64,000 nucleotides of DNA from Pedobacter steynii (GTDB lineage: Bacteria > Bacteroidota > Bacteroidia > Sphingobacteriales > Sphingobacteriaceae), in NCBI RefSeq assembly GCF_900103665.1, contig NZ_FNGY01000007.1, positions 62,001-126,000 on the forward strand, written 5' to 3'. A model generated the notes under the pieces. It did no database searches. It saw only the letters and a program-made list of their open reading frames with translations, and was not told where the DNA came from. Position numbers and translations under genes: made by a program. Positions 43,566 through 51,589 of this stretch are shown piece after piece (position 1 is the first letter of the stretch; each line of letters opens with the position of its first letter).

Positions 43566-44117
43566 TTGTTAAACATTACAGATATAAATACAGAGAAAGC
43601 GTCCTTTGAGATTACTGAGGAGACTTTTGCGCTGGTTTACAAAACACATTGGAAAAAACTGTATTACCTCTGCTACCACAAGCTCCAGGATCAGGACCTG
43701 TCAAAAGACATGGTTCACGACCTTTTCAGGTCGATTTGGGAACGAAGGGAAACACTGATCATTTCTGATTCTATTGAAAAATACCTGGTCAGGTCTGTTA
43801 AATTTAAAATATCTACCTATTTTCGGGAGAAAATTCAGCAGGAAAGAAATCTTGAAGAGTCGATGCGCTATTGTAAGGATACCGACTTAGTGACTGAAAA
43901 ACATGTGGCATTCAATTTCCTCACCAAAGAAATCGCTTCATTGGTGGATAAATTACCGGAACGCTGCAAACTTGTTTACAGGCTAAGCAGAGAAAATGGG
44001 ATGAACAATCGTCAGATTGCCTCCTCCCTGCTCCTCTCAGAAAAAACGGTGGAAAATCAGCTGACAAAAGCACTTTCGTTCATCCGACAGCACCTCGCTG
44101 ACTATAAAAACGAATGA
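43566..44117 (+). CDS. ECF sigma factor of the iron-uptake operon
   Basis: A 183-residue ECF sigma factor with region 2 (FALVYKTHWKKLYYLCYHKLQDQDLSKDMVHDLFRSIWERRE) and region 4 (KLPERCKLVYRLSRENGMNNRQIASSLLLSEKTVENQLTKALSFI). It starts at a TTG codon, because no ATG or GTG lies upstream before an in-frame stop and a promoter fits the TTG well. The stop overlaps the next start by four bases (ATGA), so translation is coupled to the lipoprotein. The likely targets are the receptor genes of this operon, with the membrane protein encoded at 45381 as the candidate anti-sigma factor. Confidence 0.9.
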   Translation: MLNITDINTEKASFEITEETFALVYKTHWKKLYYLCYHKLQDQDLSKDMVHDLFRSIWERRETLIISDSIEKYLVRSVKFKISTYFREKIQQERNLEESMRYCKDTDLVTEKHVAFNFLTKEIASLVDKLPERCKLVYRLSRENGMNNRQIASSLLLSEKTVENQLTKALSFIRQHLADYKNE

Positions 44118-45295
44118 AAATAAAACGCCTTGTCCTCCTTTTTCTCAGCACTTGCTTTATGGCCTGTCAGCCTAAGAATTCCGGAAATACCAATTCCGCG
44201 GAACGCCACAAATATGTTTTACTGATTAACGGCGAAAAAGGTTCCAGAGCGCAAGACAGGATGATCTGGTTAAACTCCCTTGATTCCGGCGAAGTCACCA
44301 ATACCAATCAGGGAATCGATATTTCCAATACTTTAGGCACCTATGTCATCATCAGAGATCGTTTTCTGATTAGTCTGGACAAAGAAACACAGACGCTGAG
44401 CAAATACACTTACAAAACTGATCAGCTGGCAGCGGCTGGCAAACTTCAGCTAAAGGATTTTGATTTTATCTCCAATTCGGTAGATCTGGATTCAAATCAA
44501 TTGTACATCAGCGGTCAGGGTGACAAAGACATGCACCTCATCATTGATCCTCAAACCATGAAACTGGTTAAAAAGGAGCCCTGGAATTTTCCGGTAGCCA
44601 GAGGGCAATCCCGTTTTGAAACCTTCGCCAGTCTTCATGAGGGTAAATTATACCTTGGTTATAGTTCATTTGGAGCAGAATTTAACCATTGCAGTGATAC
44701 CTCCTACCTCGCAGTTTTGGACTATCCGGCATTGAATAAACCCAAAATCACTAAAGATACCCGCTCTGCTTTTCCCGGAACGGGGGTCAATGGCTTATTC
44801 GATTCTTTTATCGATAGTCAGGATGACCAATACGTCCTTACCTCCCCTGTTTTCTATCATGGAAACCATCCCAAAGCAGCAACTGCTTTTTATAGAATAA
44901 AAAAAGGAGCAACGGCATTTGATGAACAATACTTTTTTAATCTTTCTGTATTCACCAGGGGGATACATTTGCTGGGCATTACTGCTGCAGGAAATGGTCA
45001 GGTGATCTTGGTTACTGCTCCGATTCCGGCAACAGGTAAAACCGATTATTATATAGCCGATGTTTATAAAAAAACGCTTAAACTCTTGCTGAAAGATCAG
45101 CATCAGCCCAATTTCGTATGGGGGACGGCTGGATTTTTTGATGGCCGGAAAGCTTATTTTGTCGTCAATGAAAAAGACAATCAGGCGCAGGTCTATAGCT
45201 ACGATGCTGGGAAAGAATTGTTAAAAAAAGGAATTCTGATCAAAGGATCGGTTTCTCCAAAGTCCTCCTACCTCCTCTTCTCCCCTGAAAAATAA
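44114..45295 (+). CDS. DUF4374-type surface lipoprotein (XusB-like) 1
   Basis: A 393-residue lipoprotein with a lipobox ending at C18 (TCFMAC). The repeated pattern of short strands (for example KYVLLINGEKGSRAQDRMIWLNSL, LYLGYSSFGAEFNHCSDTSYLAVLDYPAL) suggests a beta-propeller. It is paralogous with the protein at 48562: both contain a DTRSxxPG segment and a KxGATAFD-x-x-YFF stretch in the same order. XusB of Bacteroides thetaiotaomicron, a siderophore-capturing surface lipoprotein, is of this general type. The gene is translationally coupled to the sigma factor, which is an uncommon arrangement for a XusB-like protein. Confidence 0.75.
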   Translation: MKIKRLVLLFLSTCFMACQPKNSGNTNSAERHKYVLLINGEKGSRAQDRMIWLNSLDSGEVTNTNQGIDISNTLGTYVIIRDRFLISLDKETQTLSKYTYKTDQLAAAGKLQLKDFDFISNSVDLDSNQLYISGQGDKDMHLIIDPQTMKLVKKEPWNFPVARGQSRFETFASLHEGKLYLGYSSFGAEFNHCSDTSYLAVLDYPALNKPKITKDTRSAFPGTGVNGLFDSFIDSQDDQYVLTSPVFYHGNHPKAATAFYRIKKGATAFDEQYFFNLSVFTRGIHLLGITAAGNGQVILVTAPIPATGKTDYYIADVYKKTLKLLLKDQHQPNFVWGTAGFFDGRKAYFVVNEKDNQAQVYSYDAGKELLKKGILIKGSVSPKSSYLLFSPEK

Positions 45296-45317
45296 GCACT
45301 TAGCAACATCATTTATC

Positions 45318-45340
45318 TTATTTAAAAAAAATCTAAATAA
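45318..45340. promoter_or_regulatory. Candidate repressor operator 2 (TTATTTAAA-N5-TCTAAATAA)
   Basis: A 23-base inverted repeat with the same right arm (TCTAAATAA), arm length and 5-base spacer as the site at 43509-43531; arms are complementary at 8 of 9 positions. It lies 40 bases upstream of the anti-sigma-like gene start, implying an internal promoter under the same repressor. Confidence 0.6.
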
Positions 45341-45380
45341 GACGTAGGGGTAAATCCGTTTTCGATCTACTTTATATTTG

Positions 45381-46070
45381 ATGGGCGCTAAGAATATCAC
45401 AACAGAGCTTTTAAAAAAGTATCATTCCGGTTTATGCAATGCTGAAGAAAGGCTTGCTGTCGCATCATGGCTGGAAAGTGATGAGGATGAGATCGCCTAC
45501 CTGCATCATCCGGCCGAAGAACAGGAAATCGAAGACTCCTTATGGGCTGAGATCCTCAGTTCAACAATAGCAAAGGATCAGGAAAAACGCCATAAAAGAT
45601 TCCGCATTTATCAATATGGCATTGCCGCCAGTATCTTCATTGCCTGCTCTGCAACATTGCTGTTTTTTCATTTCTCTGCAACGACAAATGAAAAAACTTT
45701 CGTCAACCTGCACAATATCGGAACAAATGCGATAGAACAAAACATCGATGGCTTGATTCTAACTGCATTGCCAAAAAGCAATGTCCATGCGGTATTGAAT
45801 ACCGGCCTGCAGTCGGGAGACATCAGTTTCTGTGAGGTCATGCTGCTGAAAAATGAATCCAGGAAAGATATGGAAATCCGTTTTGATGCCCCATGTGCTT
45901 CCCAATCGGTAAAACCGAAAAGTTATACCCTTAAAAAAGGAATCACCTATGTCGCCCTGCGGGCAGACTGGAAATCACCGGAAATTATTGTTGTCGACCA
46001 GCGTTACCTGGAAGACCTTTTACCTTTAAATGTTGCCATGAGAATAAACAAGAAAATACAATCCATATAA
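45381..46070 (+). CDS. Short FecR-like membrane anti-sigma factor (no FecR domain)
   Basis: A 229-residue protein in the position of a FecR anti-sigma factor. The N-terminal LLKKYHSGLCNAEERLAVASWLESDED motif (about 10-36) is that of FecR-type cytoplasmic domains, and one transmembrane helix follows at about 78-98. The periplasmic part (about 130 residues) lacks the FecR and DUF4974 domains and reads as an unfamiliar beta-rich segment with two cysteines (SFCEVM, APCASQ). The TonB receptor encoded next lacks an STN domain, so a different signalling contact would be needed. The start is the ATG at 45381; a TTG one codon earlier is also in frame. Confidence 0.75.
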   Translation: MGAKNITTELLKKYHSGLCNAEERLAVASWLESDEDEIAYLHHPAEEQEIEDSLWAEILSSTIAKDQEKRHKRFRIYQYGIAASIFIACSATLLFFHFSATTNEKTFVNLHNIGTNAIEQNIDGLILTALPKSNVHAVLNTGLQSGDISFCEVMLLKNESRKDMEIRFDAPCASQSVKPKSYTLKKGITYVALRADWKSPEIIVVDQRYLEDLLPLNVAMRINKKIQSI

Positions 46071-46088
46071 TACAGGTTTAACAAAAAT

Positions 46089-46132
46089 GAACCGCACTGC
46101 TGGTAACAGTACGGTTCGGCCCGGAAACCGGG
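46089..46132 (+). promoter_or_regulatory. Tandem hairpins ahead of the TonB receptor gene
   Basis: Two stem-loops fill the 89-base gap: 46089-46117 (GAACCGCACTG / CAGTACGGTTC, 10 of 11 pairs, 7-base loop) and 46120-46132 (CCCGG / CCGGG, AAA loop). There is no T-run, so they may stabilise the receptor mRNA or separate it from the upstream genes rather than terminate transcription. Confidence 0.5.
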
Positions 46133-46159
46133 TGATTTAACGTTTGATAATTAAAATCA

Positions 46160-48523
46160 ATGCAAATTAACAAAATTCTGCTTACGGGGCTCCTATGCGC
46201 CTTCCATTTCTTCACACTCGCCCAAAATGCAACACAATTCCGCATCACAGGCAAAATACAATCGACAGAAAATCAACCCATAGAAGGTGCTTCAATCCGG
46301 ATCAGGACATTGAAAGCCGGGACAGTCAGCGCAACAGATGGCAGCTATCAGCTCTCCTTAATCAAAGCAGGTCAATATACGATTGAAGCGTCCGCAGTTG
46401 GTTACCTGACCCGAAAACAAGTGATCGAAATCAAGAATACACCTGAACTGCAAACCTTCGATCTGACTTTACAGCATGACGACCAACAGATGCAGACCGT
46501 AAACGTAGTTGGAAAGACAGAAAAAAGAAAATTAACGGAATCAGGATTCAATGTCAATGCCATAGAAACCAAAGCCCTTGCCAATACCACTGCCGATCTC
46601 AATCAGGTGCTCAGCAGAAGCACCGGTATCCGCGTAAGAGAAAGCGGAGGTTTGGGCTCAGACTTCAATTTCTCGATAAACGGGCTTTCCGGAAAACAGG
46701 TGAAGTTTTTCATCGATGGCATCCCTATGGAAAGCTTTGGCAATTCCATGTCGCTCAATAACATTCCGGTAAACCTGGCCCAGAGAATAGAAATTTATAA
46801 AGGAGTGGTTCCTGTAGAATTAGGTGCAGATGCCTTAGGTGGAGCCGTAAATATCGTCACGAACCAACAGGTGAAACAGTACCTGGACATGAGTTACAGT
46901 TACGGCTCGTTCAATAGTCACAGAGCCTCGCTTAGCGGCCGTTATACCGATCCAAAAACAGGATTAACGTTCAATGCCAGCGGATTTTACAATTACGCAG
47001 ACAACAATTACACGATGAAAGAGATTGAAGTTTACGACTATGCGCAATCAAAATATGTGAATAGAAACTTTAAACGCTTCAACGATGGTTTCCGCTCCGG
47101 AATGGGGCAGCTGGAATTGGGATACAGGGATAAGAGTTGGGCAGATGTCTTCCTGGTTGGCATGCTCTACTCCTCTGCTTACAAGGAAATTCAAACCGGT
47201 GCCACTCAGGAAAAAGTATTTGGAAAGGTCCATACTTATGGAGATTTCGCTATGCCAAGTCTGAAATACAAAAAGAACGATTTGTTCATTAAAGGTTTAA
47301 ATGCAAGTCTCTTTGCCACCTATGCAAAAGAAAAAAGCAGCACCGTAGATACTTCGACATCGAGGTTTGACTGGACTGGAAATGTAATTGGTTACGACAA
47401 GAATTTCGGGGAACGGGACCAGCTCTCGATCTGGAAATACACCAATAACTTCGCCATTCTTCGCGCAAATCTATCCTATTTGCTAAATGACAACAACTCC
47501 TTCAGCCTCAACTATGCACTTAGTGCAGGACGCAGAAAAGCAATAGAAACCTTAAAATCAGACCAGACTGCAAATGCACTGGATGTTCCGAATAAGCTGG
47601 ACAAAGGTGTTTTGGGTCTTTCCTGGCAAAACCAAAGCATTAACGAACGGCTCAGCACTTCCGTTTTTGCCAAGCAATACCGGCTGCATACCTATATCCG
47701 CGAAGCAAAATATTATAATGGAACAGGCTATGTAAAAGAAGAAGCCGAAAAAACAAAAATCTATTATGGATATGGAGTCGCTACCCGATACAAAATCACT
47801 GAAGGAACGGGATTAAAAGCTTCTTACGAGCATGCCTTTCGACTGCCAGAGGTAGAAGAACTCTTTGGCGATGGAAATACAGTTCTGGCTACTCCCGGAT
47901 TAAGTCCGGAAGAGAGTGATAACATTAACCTCGGCCTATATGCCACGAAACAGGTCAACGACCACCACTTTACGGCAGAGGCTTCTGTGTTTTACCGCAA
48001 AGCGAAAAACTTTATTCAACTGGAAGTCAGCAATATTTATGCAAAGTACCGGAACGTCGGAAACACCCAGATTACCGGTGTTGACGGAGAAATCAGGTAC
48101 AGTTACAAAGACCTGCTTTCCTTTACCGTTAATGCCAGCTATATGAATGCAGTGAAAAAAGATCCGGGTTCTGCCACAAAAGACGAAAGGATTCCTAACC
48201 AGCCCTGGCTTTTTGGAAATGCAGACCTGGGCATCGGAAAAAATGACCTGCTTGGCAAAGGCAGCAGGCTTCAGCTGAACTGGTTTACACAGTATACACA
48301 TTGGTTCTACCTGTACTGGCCAGACCGTGCAGTGGCAGAAAGCAAGTCCAAAATTCCCGGACAAACGGTTCACAATGCCAGCCTCACTTATTCTGTAAAA
48401 GAAGGAAAGTACAACTTCTCCCTGGAGTCCAGAAACATCTTTGATACCATGGCCTACGACAATTTCCGCCTGCAAAAACCAGGCAGGGCCTTCTTCCTGA
48501 AATTCAGGTATTTCATCAAATAA
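46160..48523 (+). CDS. TonB-dependent siderophore-type receptor (XusA-like)
   Basis: A 787-residue outer-membrane receptor. A signal peptide (about 1-21) is followed by a carboxypeptidase-regulatory-like domain (about 27-108: ITGKIQSTENQPIEGASIRIRTLKAGTVSATDGSYQL), the plug (VNVVGKTEKRKLTESGFNVNAIE, VLSRSTGIRVRESGGLGSDFNFSINGLSGKQVKFFIDGIPMES, VELGADALGGAVNIVTNQ) and a 22-strand barrel ending FLKFRYFIK. There is no STN domain. The size and context (DUF4374 lipoproteins and a PepSY protein) match the ferric-siderophore receptors of XusABC-type systems. The transported siderophore is unknown. Confidence 0.92.
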   Translation: MQINKILLTGLLCAFHFFTLAQNATQFRITGKIQSTENQPIEGASIRIRTLKAGTVSATDGSYQLSLIKAGQYTIEASAVGYLTRKQVIEIKNTPELQTFDLTLQHDDQQMQTVNVVGKTEKRKLTESGFNVNAIETKALANTTADLNQVLSRSTGIRVRESGGLGSDFNFSINGLSGKQVKFFIDGIPMESFGNSMSLNNIPVNLAQRIEIYKGVVPVELGADALGGAVNIVTNQQVKQYLDMSYSYGSFNSHRASLSGRYTDPKTGLTFNASGFYNYADNNYTMKEIEVYDYAQSKYVNRNFKRFNDGFRSGMGQLELGYRDKSWADVFLVGMLYSSAYKEIQTGATQEKVFGKVHTYGDFAMPSLKYKKNDLFIKGLNASLFATYAKEKSSTVDTSTSRFDWTGNVIGYDKNFGERDQLSIWKYTNNFAILRANLSYLLNDNNSFSLNYALSAGRRKAIETLKSDQTANALDVPNKLDKGVLGLSWQNQSINERLSTSVFAKQYRLHTYIREAKYYNGTGYVKEEAEKTKIYYGYGVATRYKITEGTGLKASYEHAFRLPEVEELFGDGNTVLATPGLSPEESDNINLGLYATKQVNDHHFTAEASVFYRKAKNFIQLEVSNIYAKYRNVGNTQITGVDGEIRYSYKDLLSFTVNASYMNAVKKDPGSATKDERIPNQPWLFGNADLGIGKNDLLGKGSRLQLNWFTQYTHWFYLYWPDRAVAESKSKIPGQTVHNASLTYSVKEGKYNFSLESRNIFDTMAYDNFRLQKPGRAFFLKFRYFIK

Positions 48524-48561
48524 CCAACATTTTAAAGCACAAACATAAAACAATATCAAAA

Positions 48562-49773
48562 ATGAAAACGTCCAATAAAACAATGCGCATATTAGCCCTG
48601 CTTGCGGTTACTGCAACATTGTCCTTCAGCGCCTGTAAAAAAAGTTCAAACCCGGAACAACCTGTTGATCCCGCTCCTGAGGCAAGCCAGTTTGCCATCG
48701 TAGCTGGGATCAATAACCCGACTGCCTTGTTCCTGATGACCTCAGGAAACCTGAGCACAGGATCGGTAACCACTGTCGGACAAGGCACCGAAATCTCGGG
48801 ATGGAGCCGCCTTTTTAAAAATGGTTTTTACTATAATCTTGCCAATAATAAATTTACCAAAAGCAAACTGGAGAACCAGTTACTGAAAGAAGTGGGCGCA
48901 ATGCCGGTTACCGGAAATATCATGAACAGTTTCTGGTTAACAGACAATACCTTACTGATCAGTGGAACAAGCTCCACCACCCCTGATGCCATCATGACCT
49001 ATACCATCATCAATGTAGACAACATGACCATCATCAAAACAGGTACCTTCGGAAAACAGGAGCTTCAGCCTACCGACAAAGCCATTTATATCAGCTCCTG
49101 CTTTTTAAAAGGGGATAGATTATATGTGACCTATGCGGTGTACAATTCAAACTGGACCGCTACAGACGTTGCTTACCTGGCTTCTGCACCTTACCCGGCA
49201 TTAGACAACGTGACGATCTCTACGGATACCCGTTCCACTTATCCCGGCTCTTTCGCTCCAATCACTCCGAACGCGGTAAATTATAACAATGATGTGTATA
49301 TGATCACCAATACCGGCGACAGATGGGGTGTAAATCCGAATAAGCCAAGCGCAATCTTCAGGTTAAAGAATGGCGCAACGGCATTCGACAAAGACTATTT
49401 CTTTGACTTGTCGGCAATCAGCGATGGAAACCGGGAATACTATGGCCTTTGGGACTTAGGAAACGGAAAAGCCATCACCCGTATGGGTAGAAAAGACCTG
49501 TTATTGGAATTTGAAGATTATACAAACAAAGATGTATTTGAATACTACGTGATTGATGTAGTGAACAAAACCAGAAAAAAACTAGAGCTTCCTTTGGACC
49601 GTGGTGTATTGGTATCTCCGGTATTGGTGGAAGCTGGAAAAGCTTATATCGCTGTTTCCTCTTCTACCGCAGGTAAATTCATCTGGACTTATGACATTGC
49701 TTCGGGGAACCTGACTAAAGGACTTGAAGTGAAAGGTGTCGACTATGTGAGTACCTTATCCAGGTTAAAATAA
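48562..49773 (+). CDS. DUF4374-type surface lipoprotein (XusB-like) 2
   Basis: A 403-residue lipoprotein with a lipobox ending at C25 (LSFSAC) followed by KKSSNPEQPVDPAPEA, a spacer typical of surface-exported lipoproteins. The body is a predicted beta-propeller with the DUF4374 pattern (FAIVAGINNPTALFLMTSG; STDTRSTYPGSFAPITPNAVN; AIFRLKNGATAFDKDYFFDLS). It immediately follows the receptor gene (38-base gap) and precedes the PepSY gene, exactly the XusB position. It is the better XusB candidate of the two paralogues. A terminator lies between it and the PepSY gene. Confidence 0.85.
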   Translation: MKTSNKTMRILALLAVTATLSFSACKKSSNPEQPVDPAPEASQFAIVAGINNPTALFLMTSGNLSTGSVTTVGQGTEISGWSRLFKNGFYYNLANNKFTKSKLENQLLKEVGAMPVTGNIMNSFWLTDNTLLISGTSSTTPDAIMTYTIINVDNMTIIKTGTFGKQELQPTDKAIYISSCFLKGDRLYVTYAVYNSNWTATDVAYLASAPYPALDNVTISTDTRSTYPGSFAPITPNAVNYNNDVYMITNTGDRWGVNPNKPSAIFRLKNGATAFDKDYFFDLSAISDGNREYYGLWDLGNGKAITRMGRKDLLLEFEDYTNKDVFEYYVIDVVNKTRKKLELPLDRGVLVSPVLVEAGKAYIAVSSSTAGKFIWTYDIASGNLTKGLEVKGVDYVSTLSRLK

Positions 49774-49785
49774 AATTCTTTTTAC

Positions 49786-49822
49786 AAGGCCGAAGCAGAA
49801 ATTTCTGTTTCGGCCTTTTTTA
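49786..49822 (+). terminator. Terminator between the XusB-like and PepSY genes
   Basis: Near-perfect palindrome AAGGCCGAAGCAGAAAT / ATTTCTGTTTCGGCCTT with one G/T mismatch, then T residues. It ends 15 bases before the PepSY start, so read-through would be needed or the PepSY gene has its own promoter. Confidence 0.8.
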
Positions 49823-49837
49823 TTGCTGTTACCCTTC

Positions 49838-50989
49838 ATGTTTAGAAAAATCAACAACTGGTTACATCTCTGGATGGGCCTCGTTTCCGGAGTGATCATG
49901 TTTATCGTATGCCTTACCGCATGCCTTTTTGCGTTTAATGAAGAAATCCGGGACCTGATCTATCCTCCCGTAAAAGTAAGCCATCAGGCAAAGCCTGTCA
50001 TCCCTCCTTCAAGAATCAAAACGATAGTAGCGGAGCATTTTCCCGGGGAACCAGTCACCATGGTGACCTATAAAAAAGGAAGGGCGATAGAAGTCATTGC
50101 AAAAAAATGGGACGACAATCCCATGCTGCTGTTCTTAAGTCCTTATACCGGAAAGGTGTTGGAGAAAAGAATCATGCTCAATAAAACAACCAAATTTTTC
50201 TATTTTATTGAAGAAGGCCACCGTACCTTATGGCTGCCCTGGGAAACCGGAAGGCTGGTTGTCAATTATGGAACCCTGATTTTTGTCTTTCTGCTCATCA
50301 GCGGACTAATCTGGTGGTATCCTAAGAAATGGAACAAATCTACCAGAGATAAAAGCTTTAAGATCAAATGGACTGCAAAATGGAAAAGGGTCAATATAGA
50401 CCTTCACAATGTATTGGGCTTTTATTCCCTGATCCTATTGCTCATCCTTTCCCTGACAGGGATGATCTATGGATTAAAATGGTTCAGCAAGGGGCTTTAC
50501 TGGAGCACTTCCGCCGGCGCCTCGCTCCCGGCATGGAAAGCAACGCTATCTGACACCACCAAAATGAACGCAGTTCGTAGTCTGGAACAGGTGCTCGATC
50601 AAAGTCTGGACATCACAATGAGGCGTTTTCAGGATGCAGAAGGTTATACCTACCGCACACCTGACACGGCAAATCATAGTTCCAGTATAGAGATCAATGC
50701 CATTGCAAGCCTCGGAAAAACTTATGCAGACCAGAGTTTATATTTCGACAGACATACGGGGAAAGAGATCACAAAAGAAGCCTATTATGCGGCGAGTTTT
50801 AAGGAAGCGCCTTTTGGAACCAAACTAAGACGACTCAACTACGATATCCATCTGGGCCAGGTCCTCGGACTTCCCGGAAAGATCATCGCCTTTTTGGTTA
50901 GCCTGATCGGAGCAAGTTTACCGGTTACAGGATTCATCATCTGGTACAATAGAAAGTTTGGGAAAAAGGGCAAAAAGAAAAAGGTTTGA
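49838..50989 (+). CDS. PepSY-associated transmembrane protein (XusC-like siderophore-iron reductase)
   Basis: A 383-residue inner-membrane protein of the PepSY_TM family. Four hydrophobic segments are seen (about 10-35, 145-165, 195-217 and 340-365). Conserved histidines occur in INNWLHLWMGLVSG, EEGHRTLWLPW, VNIDLHNVLGFYS and NYDIHLGQVLGLPGKIIAF, the pattern used for haem coordination in ferric-siderophore reductases of this family. A PepSY domain lies in the periplasmic loop. It is likely to reduce or strip iron from the siderophore imported by the receptor at 46160. The start is the ATG at 49838; an upstream TTG is in frame. Confidence 0.88.
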   Translation: MFRKINNWLHLWMGLVSGVIMFIVCLTACLFAFNEEIRDLIYPPVKVSHQAKPVIPPSRIKTIVAEHFPGEPVTMVTYKKGRAIEVIAKKWDDNPMLLFLSPYTGKVLEKRIMLNKTTKFFYFIEEGHRTLWLPWETGRLVVNYGTLIFVFLLISGLIWWYPKKWNKSTRDKSFKIKWTAKWKRVNIDLHNVLGFYSLILLLILSLTGMIYGLKWFSKGLYWSTSAGASLPAWKATLSDTTKMNAVRSLEQVLDQSLDITMRRFQDAEGYTYRTPDTANHSSSIEINAIASLGKTYADQSLYFDRHTGKEITKEAYYAASFKEAPFGTKLRRLNYDIHLGQVLGLPGKIIAFLVSLIGASLPVTGFIIWYNRKFGKKGKKKKV

Positions 50990-51046
50990 AAAACTTATTT
51001 ATCGGTAAGTGTTGCATAACTTTAAGTTCTAACGTTTACATAGCAT

Positions 51047-51352
51047 ATGAAAACACTATTAATCCTTCTAGCTGTCGGCTTCACATTTGCCAGCTGCAGC
51101 ACCACAAAACCCTCAGGAGATAAAAGCATGATTGAACTCAGCGGAAAAATCCAAAAACAAGGGATGACCACCTACCAATATGGCAGCCACACGATTCAGT
51201 CGGGCGATAAAACCTATGCGCTGAAAAGCACGGCCGTTAACCTCGATACCTTTGAAGATAAAGAAGTAATCCTTAAAGGAACAAAAGTACCAGGCTATCC
51301 GGTAGAAAACGGCCCTGAACTGATCGACGTAAAAGAAGTAAAAATCAAATAA
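51047..51352 (+). CDS. Small lipoprotein
   Basis: A 101-residue lipoprotein with a lipobox ending at C17 (TFASC), then STTKPSGDKS. The mature part (IELSGKIQKQGMTTYQYGSHTIQSGDKTYALKSTAVNLDTFEDKEVILKGTKVPGYPVENGPELIDVKEVKIK broken into short strands) looks like a small OB-fold-like beta-barrel. The function is unknown. It begins 57 bases after the PepSY gene and may be part of the same operon; a strong hairpin follows it. Confidence 0.75.
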   Translation: MKTLLILLAVGFTFASCSTTKPSGDKSMIELSGKIQKQGMTTYQYGSHTIQSGDKTYALKSTAVNLDTFEDKEVILKGTKVPGYPVENGPELIDVKEVKIK

Positions 51353-51360
51353 TACAATTC

Positions 51361-51397
51361 TTCGTGTATTGAATTTTAACAGCATTCAATACACGAA
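51361..51397 (+). terminator. Strong hairpin after the small lipoprotein gene
   Basis: A 14-bp perfect stem TTCGTGTATTGAAT / ATTCAATACACGAA with a 9-base loop, 8 bases after the stop. Only a short T-tract follows (AAATTTCC), so termination may be incomplete. The following 190 bases to the S9 peptidase start contain no other feature. Confidence 0.6.
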
Positions 51398-51589
51398 AAT
51401 TTCCTATCCCCTAAGTACAGGGCGCAAATCAGCCCCCTCCCTTTCAACGCTTTAAAAATGGTTGGCAGAGCGCCCAATGCAACTATTAAATTACACAAAA
51501 CCCACTGGATACTACTCTTATCCTTCTCCAATAATTTGTACATTGCCTCATAGAACTACATCCTTAGTTATCTATTAATTCTGTCTTCT

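Noticed and set aside
45373..45380. TATATTTG as a -7 promoter element for the anti-sigma-like gene
   Set aside because: It would put the transcription start inside the coding region and has no -33 partner at the right distance.
47936..48583. Minus-strand frame of 215 codons opposite the siderophore receptor
   Set aside because: Overlaps conserved barrel sequence on the coding strand and has no recognisable feature.
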